DNA of 8,384 bases from UMGS1532 sp045594795. Its GTDB lineage: Bacteria; Bacillota; Clostridia; Oscillospirales; Acutalibacteraceae. Below the pieces are notes generated by a model. It worked only from the letters and a program-made list of their open reading frames with translations, was not told the DNA's origin and searched no databases. The stretch spans positions 1 through 8,384 of the forward strand of contig JAZNZF010000060.1 in assembly GCA_045594795.1 (NCBI GenBank). Reading direction: 5' to 3'. Made by a program: the position numbers and the translations under genes. Of the stretch, positions 1 through 6,371 are shown in pieces (positions within the stretch are counted from its first letter, which is position 1; every line of letters starts with the position of its first letter).

Positions 1-301
1 CATAATACATATCGTAAACAAATACATAGTTTAAGCACTCTACCATTGTTATTGAAACGATTGGTAGCAAAAGTATAGCTGCTGTATTTAAAAAAGTTTC
101 TATTTTAGGTTTTGCTTTTATATTTGTAGCCAATACTAAACCACAAAGCAGGGAACACAGTATACAAAGACAGAAAAGCAATGTTCCGTATTTTACCTTG
201 CTATTTAAAAACTGCTGGTTAAATATACCTAAAAAAGTTATTAGAGCACCACTTAATATTATTGATGCTATAGTTCTCTTTTTTGAAAATTCTAAAAACA
301 T
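1..301 (-). CDS. N-terminal part of an integral membrane protein, possibly LTA-synthase/sulfatase-like
   Basis: This is an open frame with no stop that runs off the left edge, so only about 100 residues are visible. It begins MFLEFSKKRTIAS and has an AGGAG ribosome binding site 7 bases before the ATG. After a short basic start there are three hydrophobic stretches, at about residues 11-26, 38-58 and 72-95. The short polar links between them contain Lys (near 35 and 62-66). This is a polytopic membrane N-terminus with no cleavable signal peptide. The third segment (LLPIVSITMVECLN) faintly resembles the membrane part of lipoteichoic-acid-synthase-like sulfatases of Firmicutes, where a similar Leu-Pro...Glu segment precedes the extracellular catalytic domain. 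That is inference from a weak pattern, and the catalytic half is outside the window. The gene lies downstream of the spoIVA terminator and has its own candidate promoter. That it is a real gene is fairly sure; its function is not. Confidence 0.6.
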   Translation of the reverse strand, partial: MFLEFSKKRTIASIILSGALITFLGIFNQQFLNSKVKYGTLLFCLCILCSLLCGLVLATNIKAKPKIETFLNTAAILLLPIVSITMVECLNYVFVYDMYY

Positions 302-355
302 TTTATAACTCCTATTAAAACATAAAAATAGTCGACTTATATAATATAACATACT

Positions 356-384
356 TTTATAAAAAATGTGTGAATTTATTACAA
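356..384 (-). promoter_or_regulatory. candidate sigma-A promoter for the left-edge membrane protein gene
   Basis: On the minus strand TTGTAA (-35, 384 to 379) is separated by 17 bases from TATAAA (-10, 361 to 356). That is 4/6 and 5/6 matches to the vegetative consensus with ideal spacing. It lies just beyond the spoIVA terminator and would give a leader of roughly 48 bases. The surroundings are very AT-rich, so chance matches are easy. Confidence 0.4.
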
Positions 385-431
385 AAAAACAAAAAAATTT
401 GGGCTGACAGCTTATCAGCCCAAATTTTTTT
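383..431 (-). terminator. strong intrinsic terminator of spoIVA
   Basis: A perfect 17-bp inverted repeat pairs 391-407 with 415-431, leaving a 7-base loop. The core is GGGCTGA/TCAGCCC flanked by A and T runs. Read leftward, the stem is followed by a T tract (seven T in the stem arm, one G, then seven more T encoded by 383-389), as expected of a Rho-independent terminator. The stem starts one base inside the spoIVA stop codon (430-432), so there is effectively no 3' untranslated spacer. The arms are A/T-symmetric, so it could also work rightward, but no rightward gene ends here. Confidence 0.92.
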
Positions 432-1911
432 ACAATATTATACAAATCAAACCGCTGCAGCCTTCGTTAATTAATCTCTCCAAGGTTTCTTGCAGTTTCA
501 TTCTTGCGTCGTCAGGCATACGTGCAAGTTTTGTATGTAAGCCCTCGTTTACAAGCTCATTAAGAGATTTGCCAAAAATGTTTGAATCCCAAATTTTAAT
601 GGGGTCCTCCTCAAATTCTTTTAGCATATACATTACCAAATCCTCAGACTGCTTTTCAGAGCCAACTATTGGGTTTACTTCGGTGGTAATGTTTGCCTTC
701 ATCATATGAATTGAGGGTGCACTTGCTTTTAGTCTTACGCCGTATCTACCGCCTTGTCGCATAATCTCAGGTTCTTCTAATGAAAGTTCTTCTAAGCTTG
801 GTAAAACAATTCCGTAGCCCGTTGCTTCAACCTCGTCGATAGCATTTTGGAATTTTTCAAATTTCTTTTTAATTTCTGCTAAGCCTGATATACATGACAT
901 AAGCTCACTATCACTATTAATTTCTAATCCACTTGTTTCGGTTATTACTTTGTAAAATAAGTTATTATCAAGATTAACGTTAATCACAGCGCAGCCGTTG
1001 CCTAGTGATATGTTCTTTACGTTTGCATTGTCTATGTATTTACACTCATTTAAGGCTTTTGCTGTAGAGCCCAACTCGCTAACTCTCTTAGTGCCGCTAA
1101 ATGCTTCTAAAAGAGTGTTGCTTATTTCAGATTTTAGCCAATGCTGATAAGGTAACACGTTAAGCCAAGACGGAACGTCTACCGCAATTTCTTTTATTGG
1201 GAACTCGCAAAGAATATTGGATATTATGTTTTTAATTTCATCGAGGTCAAGGTCAATACAACTTACCGGAAGCACAGGTATAGAGTATTTTTTTGAAAGC
1301 GATTTTGAAAGTGAAATTGATTTTTCACTATTTGGGTTTGTGCAATTAAGCAGAATAACAAATGGTTTGTTTATTTCCTTTAGTTCACTTATAACCCTTT
1401 CCTCAGCTTCCTCGTATTCCTCACGCGGAATATCACTTATACTGCCATCGGTTGTAACCACAAGGCCAACGGTAGAATGCTCGGTTATAACCTTTTGCGT
1501 GCCTATTTCTGCAGCCATATTAAATGGAACAGGTTCATCGTACCAAGGTGTCATAACCATTCTTGGTTGCTCGTCTTCAATATATCCAATAGAGCTCGGC
1601 ACAATATATCCAACACAGTCAATCATTCTAACCTTTAAATTCATTGCATCTGCAAGATTAATTTCTATTCCGTTTTCAGGTATGAATTTAGGCTCGGTGG
1701 TCATTATTGTTCTACCCGACGCCGATTGAGGTAGCTCGTCGTTTGCACGCGCACGCTCGTAGTCACTTTCTATATTGGGCAGTACAAGTTTTTCCATAAA
1801 CCTTTGTATAAAGGTGGATTTTCCCGAACGCACAGGACCTACAACACCAATGTAAATATCACCACCGGTGCGTTCGGCGATATCGTTATATATCTTTGCG
1901 TTGTTTATCAT
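430..1911 (-). CDS. spoIVA: SpoIVA, stage IV sporulation protein A (spore coat morphogenetic ATPase)
   Basis: SpoIVA is a mother-cell ATPase that polymerises irreversibly on the forespore surface and forms the basement layer of the coat. It is anchored by SpoVM and required for coat and cortex assembly. The 493-residue product matches the family along its whole length (B. subtilis protein 492 aa). Visible motifs are the conserved start NDIAERTGGDIY, Walker A GPVRSGKST (25-33, catalytic Lys31), the sensor-threonine segment IMTTEPK (69-75), the Walker-B-like MIDCVGY (Asp98), TPWYDEPVPF, EHSTVGLVVTTDG, and the hallmark C-terminal half with RQGGRYGVRLKASAPSIHM, KIWDSNIFGKSL and the end GLICIIL. 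I chose the ATG at 1911, not the in-frame ATG 75 bases upstream. It has a TTGGAGG site 8 bases away, gives the family length, and a sigma-E-type promoter lies inside the longer frame. The gene sits 67 bp after feoB and ends in its own terminator. Expression is expected in the mother cell under sigma-E. Confidence 0.97.
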   Translation of the reverse strand: MINNAKIYNDIAERTGGDIYIGVVGPVRSGKSTFIQRFMEKLVLPNIESDYERARANDELPQSASGRTIMTTEPKFIPENGIEINLADAMNLKVRMIDCVGYIVPSSIGYIEDEQPRMVMTPWYDEPVPFNMAAEIGTQKVITEHSTVGLVVTTDGSISDIPREEYEEAEERVISELKEINKPFVILLNCTNPNSEKSISLSKSLSKKYSIPVLPVSCIDLDLDEIKNIISNILCEFPIKEIAVDVPSWLNVLPYQHWLKSEISNTLLEAFSGTKRVSELGSTAKALNECKYIDNANVKNISLGNGCAVINVNLDNNLFYKVITETSGLEINSDSELMSCISGLAEIKKKFEKFQNAIDEVEATGYGIVLPSLEELSLEEPEIMRQGGRYGVRLKASAPSIHMMKANITTEVNPIVGSEKQSEDLVMYMLKEFEEDPIKIWDSNIFGKSLNELVNEGLHTKLARMPDDARMKLQETLERLINEGCSGLICIIL

Positions 1912-1919
1912 AAATTCGT

Positions 1920-1926
1920 CCTCCAA
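1920..1926 (-). promoter_or_regulatory. ribosome binding site that fixes the spoIVA start
   Basis: TTGGAGG on the minus strand lies 8 bases before the ATG at 1911. It is the only strong Shine-Dalgarno sequence in the region and supports the shorter, family-length start over the ATG at 1986. Confidence 0.85.
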
Positions 1927-1946
1927 TGCAAAAACTCTGTTTGTAA

Positions 1947-1976
1947 AATGTATGAGGACGAGTGATATTTTATTAC
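1947..1976 (-). promoter_or_regulatory. candidate sigma-E promoter of spoIVA
   Basis: On the minus strand GTAATAAA (1976 to 1969) is followed after exactly 14 bases by CATACATT (1954 to 1947). The known B. subtilis sigma-E consensus is roughly KMATATT, 13-15 bases, CATACANT, so the -10 element is a full match and the -35 keeps the central ATA. Transcription would begin near 1940 and give a leader of about 30 bases carrying the spoIVA ribosome binding site. The -35 begins 3 bases after the feoB stop codon. The match is seen in the sequence; sigma-E control is inferred from the homologous gene in Bacillus. Confidence 0.72.
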
Positions 1977-1978
1977 TT

Positions 1979-4045
1979 TTACACAATACTTTTAATTAAA
2001 TTAACCGACTGTGTGAAAATCAAGCAGACTGTTAACCCTACAAGTGTTGGTATAAATATAGATAATAGACTCCATTTTAGACTTTTGGTTTCTTTAGCAA
2101 TCGTTAAGCAGGTTGTGGAGCATGGCCAATGGAATAAGCAAAATAGGATAACTGATATTGCCGTGGTCCATTCCCATCCGTTATTAACAAATATTTCTTT
2201 TAATTGAAATAAATTTGTGGTGTCGGTCAACGTACCGTTGCTGAGATATGCCATAACAATTATTGGTATTACAATTTCGTTAGCAGGGAAGCCGAGTATA
2301 AAACCCATTAGTATAACCCCGTCTAATCCAAAAGCTTGTGCTATAGGGTTTAGGTAATTGGCGCATATATTAAGTAATGATATGTTGTCTATATACACAT
2401 TTGCCATAACCCATATAATCATTCCCGCAGGAAGTGAAACTGCCGCAGCTCTGCCAAGCACAAATAATGTTCTGTCAAAAATTGAGCGCACAACAATTTT
2501 AAGTACTTGCGGCGTTCTAAAAGGCGGTAATTCTAAAGCAAATGAAGAAGGGAGACCTTTTAGTAGTGTTTTGGATAATATTTTTGATATTGTTAGGGTC
2601 ATCATAACCCCTAAAACTATAACCGAAAGAAGTAAAAGTGTTGATAATATTGTGCTTTTAAAACCCGAAATTCCGCCAATAAAGAACATAGTTATTATTG
2701 CAATAAGCGTTGGAAATCTACCATTACAAGGAACAAAACTATTAGTTAAAATAGCTATTAGACGTTCTCTTGGTGACTCTATAATTCTGCAACCAACAAC
2801 ACCTGCCGCGTTGCAACCAAAACCCATACACATAGTTAGCGCCTGCTTACCACAGGTGTTTGCTTTTTGAAAGTAGTAATCTAAATTAAAGGCGATTCGG
2901 GGTAGATATCCAAGGTCTTCGAGAATTGTAAAAAGCGGAAAGAATATTGCCATTGGCGGTAGCATTACAGATACGACCCACGCAAGCACTCTATAACCAC
3001 CGCGAACTGTTAAGCCAATAATATTTTCACTTACATTTAAATTGCTAAGTAAAGTAGCCAGCCAATCTTCAATTTTAAAAAGTCCAATACTAAGCAACTG
3101 TGAGGGATAGTTCGACCCGCTTATTGTCAGCCAAAATATTATAAATAGTAATATTAGCATAATCGGGATTCCCGTTAGCTTTCCTGTTAGTATTTTATCT
3201 ATCTTTTTTTGCCGTCTATTCATAAGACTATCAGAATTGCTTACGGTTTCGGATGCAATATATTCTGCTGTCAATACTGCACAACAAGCAGAGGCATCGT
3301 TAAGCTCGGATTTTGATAGTTTATTTACATCGGTTAACCCAGTTAAATCATAATTTAAGTAATCAGATAATTTAGCTATTAAGGATTCATCGTTTTCTAA
3401 AAGCTTATATGCTATCCAACGCGGATTTAAGTTTTTGCAGTTGATGTTTTCAAGTTTCTCTATAGTCAAATTTAGCTCTGCCTCGATTTTTTCGGGATAT
3501 TTTACATTTAAGAATCCACCGCATTTACCTTCATATATATTAGAAAACAAGCTTTTTAAGCCCTTGCCTTTACGAGCAATCATTGGTATTACGGGTACCT
3601 TTAAAAGCTTTGATAGTTTTTGATAGTTAATATTAATTTTTTTCTTTTTTGCTTCGTCGGTAAGATTAACACATAATACAACGTTTTTATAAATTTCCAT
3701 ACACTGAATCGCAAGGTTAAGGTTGCGTTCAAGACAGGTGGCATCGCAAACAACTGCGACGATATCGGCGTCACCAAAACAAATAAAATCACGTGCAACC
3801 TCTTCTTCGGGGGAGGTTGCTTTTAAAGAGTATGTACCTGGAAGGTCAACAAATTTAATTGTTTTATTTTTATATTTACAGCTACCTACTGCTCCCGATA
3901 CTGTTTTTCCTGACCAATTACCTGTGTGTTGATGCATACCCGTTAATGCGTTAAACACAGTACTTTTGCCAACGTTTGGGTTACCTGCTAAGGCTACGGT
4001 AATGGTTTCGTCACATTCTATTAGTGTTTTTTTTGAACGTTTCAC
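1979..4045 (-). CDS. feoB: FeoB, ferrous iron transporter (GTPase-membrane permease)
   Basis: FeoB imports Fe(2+) across the cytoplasmic membrane. A cytosolic G domain and a linker domain are joined to a permease with Gate motifs. From the GTG start (688 aa) the G motifs are GNPNVGKS (21-28), DLPG (67-70), NLTD (127-130, the guanine-specificity position) and ARKGKG (157-162). A helical, Lys-rich linker follows. Membrane segments begin near residue 292 (GIPIMLILLFIIFW). Family signatures are ILEDLGYLPRIAFN, the Cys-containing MCMGFGCNAAGVVGCR, NSFVPCNGRFPTL and FILGFPANEIVIPI. The last part (WTTAISVILFCLFHWPCSTTC) is the conserved C-terminal membrane region; no FeoC-like tail is fused. An in-frame ATG at 4084 would add 13 residues and overlap feoA by 35 bp. 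I prefer GTG at 4045 because GGGGA lies 7 bases upstream, the gap to feoA is 4 bp, and the G1 motif then sits nearer its usual place. Function is certain, start less so. No terminator follows before spoIVA. Confidence 0.96.
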   Translation of the reverse strand: MKRSKKTLIECDETITVALAGNPNVGKSTVFNALTGMHQHTGNWSGKTVSGAVGSCKYKNKTIKFVDLPGTYSLKATSPEEEVARDFICFGDADIVAVVCDATCLERNLNLAIQCMEIYKNVVLCVNLTDEAKKKKININYQKLSKLLKVPVIPMIARKGKGLKSLFSNIYEGKCGGFLNVKYPEKIEAELNLTIEKLENINCKNLNPRWIAYKLLENDESLIAKLSDYLNYDLTGLTDVNKLSKSELNDASACCAVLTAEYIASETVSNSDSLMNRRQKKIDKILTGKLTGIPIMLILLFIIFWLTISGSNYPSQLLSIGLFKIEDWLATLLSNLNVSENIIGLTVRGGYRVLAWVVSVMLPPMAIFFPLFTILEDLGYLPRIAFNLDYYFQKANTCGKQALTMCMGFGCNAAGVVGCRIIESPRERLIAILTNSFVPCNGRFPTLIAIITMFFIGGISGFKSTILSTLLLLSVIVLGVMMTLTISKILSKTLLKGLPSSFALELPPFRTPQVLKIVVRSIFDRTLFVLGRAAAVSLPAGMIIWVMANVYIDNISLLNICANYLNPIAQAFGLDGVILMGFILGFPANEIVIPIIVMAYLSNGTLTDTTNLFQLKEIFVNNGWEWTTAISVILFCLFHWPCSTTCLTIAKETKSLKWSLLSIFIPTLVGLTVCLIFTQSVNLIKSIV

Positions 4046-4049
4046 TACA

Positions 4050-4277
4050 TCATCCCCGACATTTAATGAATATTTTATCAGCATCAGAATTTCTCAGTGC
4101 TATTACCGCGCCGCGAATATTGTATGCTATTGGATTACCCATAGGACTTTTAATTACACAGCTAACTTTCGTACCTTTAATTAGTCCTAAATCATATAAT
4201 CTTCTACGAATATCTCCGCCCAGGGTTATATTTGTTATAACACCCGAGCATCCCTCGTTTAACTCTCGTAATCTCAT
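4050..4277 (-). CDS. feoA: FeoA, small SH3-like accessory protein of ferrous iron uptake
   Basis: This 75-residue protein has the typical FeoA layout: a short start MRLRELNEG, the core GGDIRRRLYDLGLIKGTKV, then SPMGNPIAYNIRGAVIALRNSDADKIFI, a beta-barrel SH3-like fold. FeoA is cytosolic, is thought to interact with FeoB, and is needed for full Fe(2+) transport in several bacteria. The exact mechanism remains open. The ATG is preceded by AAAAGGA about 11 bases away. The stop (TGA 4052-4050) lies 4 bp from the preferred feoB GTG, which indicates translational coupling. It is the first gene of the leftward unit and faces the RNase J gene across the shared upstream region. It is a stand-alone FeoA domain, not a DtxR-type regulator, because there is no DNA-binding part. 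Confidence 0.94.
   Translation of the reverse strand: MRLRELNEGCSGVITNITLGGDIRRRLYDLGLIKGTKVSCVIKSPMGNPIAYNIRGAVIALRNSDADKIFIKCRG
4053..4057 (-). promoter_or_regulatory. ribosome binding site favouring a GTG start for feoB
   Basis: GGGGA on the minus strand is placed 7 bases before GTG (4045-4043) and lies inside the last feoA codons. The alternative ATG at 4084 has only a weak GAG upstream. This supports a GTG start coupled to feoA termination. Confidence 0.55.
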
Positions 4278-4316
4278 TAATTATCAATTCCTTTTTAAAG
4301 AATTTCGCTTAATATC

Positions 4317-4345
4317 ATTTTACTCATTGAATTTATATTTGTTAC
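4317..4345 (-). promoter_or_regulatory. candidate sigma-A promoter of feoAB
   Basis: On the minus strand GTAACA (4345 to 4340; 4/6) and TAAAAT (4322 to 4317; 5/6) are 17 bases apart. Transcription would begin near 4310, about 33 bases before the feoA ATG. This is the best spaced pair I found upstream of feoA, but the region is AT-rich and the match moderate. I could not find a classical Fur box overlapping it. Confidence 0.4.
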
Positions 4346-4381
4346 ATATTGATTTAGTACGTTTTGTTTTGACAATAATAC

Positions 4382-4397
4382 GTTATAATTAGATAAC
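4382..4397. repeat. 16-bp palindrome in the feoA/RNase J divergent region (possible operator)
   Basis: GTTATAATTAGATAAC has perfect 5-bp arms (GTTAT/ATAAC) around a 6-base AT centre. It lies between the two divergent promoters, just upstream of the main RNase J -35, and overlaps a weaker second candidate (TTGACA 4369-4374, 17 bases, GATAAC 4392-4397). It has the size of a dimeric repressor site, but it does not match the Fur, MntR or DtxR consensus as I know them. A 5-bp arm palindrome in AT-rich DNA may be chance. Confidence 0.3.
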
Positions 4398-4402
4398 AAC
4401 TC

Positions 4403-4431
4403 TTGACTTTTCCTCTGTAAAAAGGTAAAAT
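4403..4431 (+). promoter_or_regulatory. sigma-A promoter of the RNase J operon
   Basis: TTGACT (4403-4408) and TAAAAT (4426-4431) are each 5/6 matches to the vegetative consensus, with an exact 17-base spacer. The start point would be near 4438, leaving a leader of about 58 bases that contains the GGAGG site at 4485-4489. A second, weaker promoter overlapping the palindrome upstream is possible. No riboswitch-like structure is apparent in the short leader. Confidence 0.68.
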
Positions 4432-4495
4432 TAATGTTGAATTTATATAATTGGATTATTATGCATATTTACATATATTTATTTGGAGGTAAAAC

Positions 4496-6340
4496 ATGGC
4501 TCAACACACTAACAAGAGCAACCAAAACAAGCAAACTGATAATACAAAAAAACGTAATTTTAACCCTACTACTAATAAAAATCATAGCGCTAAAAATTCT
4601 CAAAACAAATCAGCTAAAAAAGATTCAAAACAAACTAACACTAAAAAGACTAACAAGAAAACCATAACACAACAAAATAATTCTTTGCCATTAAGGGTAA
4701 TTTCTTTAGGAGGACTTAACGAAATTGGCAAAAACATTACCCTTTACGAATATGGCAATGATATTATTTTAGTTGACTGCGGTATGGCTTTCCCCGATGA
4801 AGACCTACCGGGTGTCGATATAGTAATTCCTGATTTTTCTTATATAGTAAAAAACAAAGAAAAGGTTCGTGGGCTTGTTGTTACACACGGGCACGAAGAC
4901 CATATTGGTGCAATACCGTATTTGTTAAAAGAACTTAACGTACCTATTTATAGCACACGACTTACTATCGGACTTATATCGGGTAAATTAAAAGAGCATA
5001 ACCTGTTAGCAGGTGCAAAGCTTGTGCCTATAACTCCTGGTGAAACCATACATCTCGGCGCGTTTTCGGTAGAGGCTATACACGTTAATCATTCTATTCC
5101 TGATGCGTGTAGCTTTGCTATTACTTGCGGAGCAGGTACTGTTATTCAAACAGGCGATTTTAAAATTGATACAACCCCCATTGACGGCAACGTTATCGAC
5201 CTTGCAAGATTTGCTGAATATGGCAAGCAAGGGGTATTGGCCTTGTTGTCCGATTCTACTAACGCCGAACGTGCAGGTTATACCCAATCTGAAAGTCTTG
5301 TGGGTGGCTCTTTCTCTAATCTTTTCCATAAAGCAGAGGGGCACCGCATAATTGTTGCGACCTTCTCATCAAACATTCATAGGCTTCAGCAGATTATCGA
5401 CGAGGCTGTAAACTGTGGCAGAAAGGTTGCGGTTTCGGGCAGAAGTATGATTAACGTTGTTGCTGTTGCAAGTGAACTTGGATATCTTAACGTACCCGAA
5501 GGCGTGTTAATCGAGCTTGATATGGTTAAACGCTATTCACCGGGTGAAATTGTAATTATAACAACAGGTAGCCAAGGCGAACCAATGTCGGCTTTACACA
5601 GAATGGCATATGGCGACCATAAACAGCTTGACATTTCTCCGGGTGATATGATAATTATTTCGGCAACTCCAATTCCCGGAAATGAAAAACTTGTAGGTAA
5701 AATTATCAACGAACTAATTAAGCTTGGCGCAAATGTTGTGTACGAAAAAATGTACGACGTGCATGTATCAGGCCACGCTTGTGCAGAAGAGCTAAAACTT
5801 ATGCTCAGCATAACAAAGCCAAAGTTTTTTGTACCCGTTCACGGTGAGCAAAAACATTTGTTTAAGCATGCTAATCTTGCTATGCAAATGGGCATCGATA
5901 AAAGAAACATCCTTGTAACAGACATTGGCAAAGCTATTGAGTTTAAAGGCGGAGAAATGAAAATAGTAGAATCTGTTCCTGCCGGCAGAGTGCTCGTAGA
6001 CGGGCTCGGCGTTGGTGACGTTGGAAGTGTTGTTCTGCGTGACCGTAAGCATCTTGCAGAAGACGGCTTGGTTGTAGTAACACTTACCGTCGATTCAATT
6101 ACTAACGAGGTTGTTTCAGGTCCCGAGGTTATTTCGCGCGGATTTGTTTTTGTTAAAGAGGCAGAAGATATGTTCTACAACCTTCGCGAAGTGGCTTGTG
6201 ACGTTCTTGAACGTTGCTATGATAAAGGTATTTTTGATAGAAGCACAATTAAAGCACGCTTACGTGATGCCGTTTCTAAATTCCTATATGAAAAGACAAA
6301 GCGCAACCCAATGATTTTACCGATTATTTTAGAAATTTAA
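4496..6340 (+). CDS. rnjA: Ribonuclease J (5'-3' exo-/endoribonuclease, metallo-beta-lactamase/beta-CASP)
   Basis: RNase J degrades and matures RNA by 5'-to-3' exonuclease and endonuclease activity using two zinc ions. The catalytic signature HGHEDHIG is at 131-138. Other metal and active-site segments are VNHSIPDA, QTGDFKID, SDSTNAERAGY, the beta-CASP part with TTGSQGEPMSAL, then HVSGHA and PVHGEQKHL. The C-terminal domain (about 500-614) is complete. At 614 aa it exceeds B. subtilis RNase J1 (555 aa) by about 60 residues. The excess is an N-terminal extension (1-62) of Asn, Lys, Thr, Gln and Ser with almost no hydrophobic residue and a net charge near +13, so probably disordered. The start is well supported by GGAGG six bases upstream, and there is no other Met before residue 97. 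It heads a rightward operon and is followed after 31 bp by gdpP without a terminator. Whether it corresponds to J1 or J2 cannot be told here; the active-site motifs look complete. Confidence 0.96.
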   Translation: MAQHTNKSNQNKQTDNTKKRNFNPTTNKNHSAKNSQNKSAKKDSKQTNTKKTNKKTITQQNNSLPLRVISLGGLNEIGKNITLYEYGNDIILVDCGMAFPDEDLPGVDIVIPDFSYIVKNKEKVRGLVVTHGHEDHIGAIPYLLKELNVPIYSTRLTIGLISGKLKEHNLLAGAKLVPITPGETIHLGAFSVEAIHVNHSIPDACSFAITCGAGTVIQTGDFKIDTTPIDGNVIDLARFAEYGKQGVLALLSDSTNAERAGYTQSESLVGGSFSNLFHKAEGHRIIVATFSSNIHRLQQIIDEAVNCGRKVAVSGRSMINVVAVASELGYLNVPEGVLIELDMVKRYSPGEIVIITTGSQGEPMSALHRMAYGDHKQLDISPGDMIIISATPIPGNEKLVGKIINELIKLGANVVYEKMYDVHVSGHACAEELKLMLSITKPKFFVPVHGEQKHLFKHANLAMQMGIDKRNILVTDIGKAIEFKGGEMKIVESVPAGRVLVDGLGVGDVGSVVLRDRKHLAEDGLVVVTLTVDSITNEVVSGPEVISRGFVFVKEAEDMFYNLREVACDVLERCYDKGIFDRSTIKARLRDAVSKFLYEKTKRNPMILPIILEI

Positions 6341-6371
6341 GTTTATTGATAAATATTGTGGGAGGTATTTT

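Noticed and set aside
1217..1729. Rightward open frame of 170 codons inside spoIVA
   Set aside because: Antisense shadow of a strongly conserved gene; low-complexity Ser/Ile-rich translation, no ribosome binding site and no recognisable domain.
1912..1986. A 25-residue upstream extension of SpoIVA from the ATG at 1986
   Set aside because: The extension has no family match, no strong ribosome binding site, overlaps the feoB stop codon, and contains the likely sigma-E promoter. The ATG at 1911 has TTGGAGG and gives the normal family length.
2358..2870. Rightward open frame of 170 codons inside feoB
   Set aside because: Antisense shadow of the FeoB membrane region, with no start signal or family resemblance.
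4265..4290. Possible Fur box around TTGATAATTAATGAGA at the feoA start
   Set aside because: One half resembles TGATAAT, but the other half does not match ATTATCA, so the dyad needed for Fur is absent.
4369..4389. TTGACA followed by TATAAT, both perfect promoter hexamers
   Set aside because: Only 9 bases separate them, far short of the 16-18 needed for a sigma-A promoter, so they cannot act as a pair. Each might pair with other elements.
4024..4392. Rightward open frame of 122 codons across feoA and its upstream region
   Set aside because: Opposes an unmistakable FeoA, has no ribosome binding site, and ends in AT-rich intergenic DNA.
4434..4667. Rightward open frame of 77 codons starting in the RNase J leader
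   Set aside because: It overlaps the RNase J start in another frame and lacks a ribosome binding site; its Lys/Leu-rich composition is what a frame-shifted reading of the A-rich extension would give.
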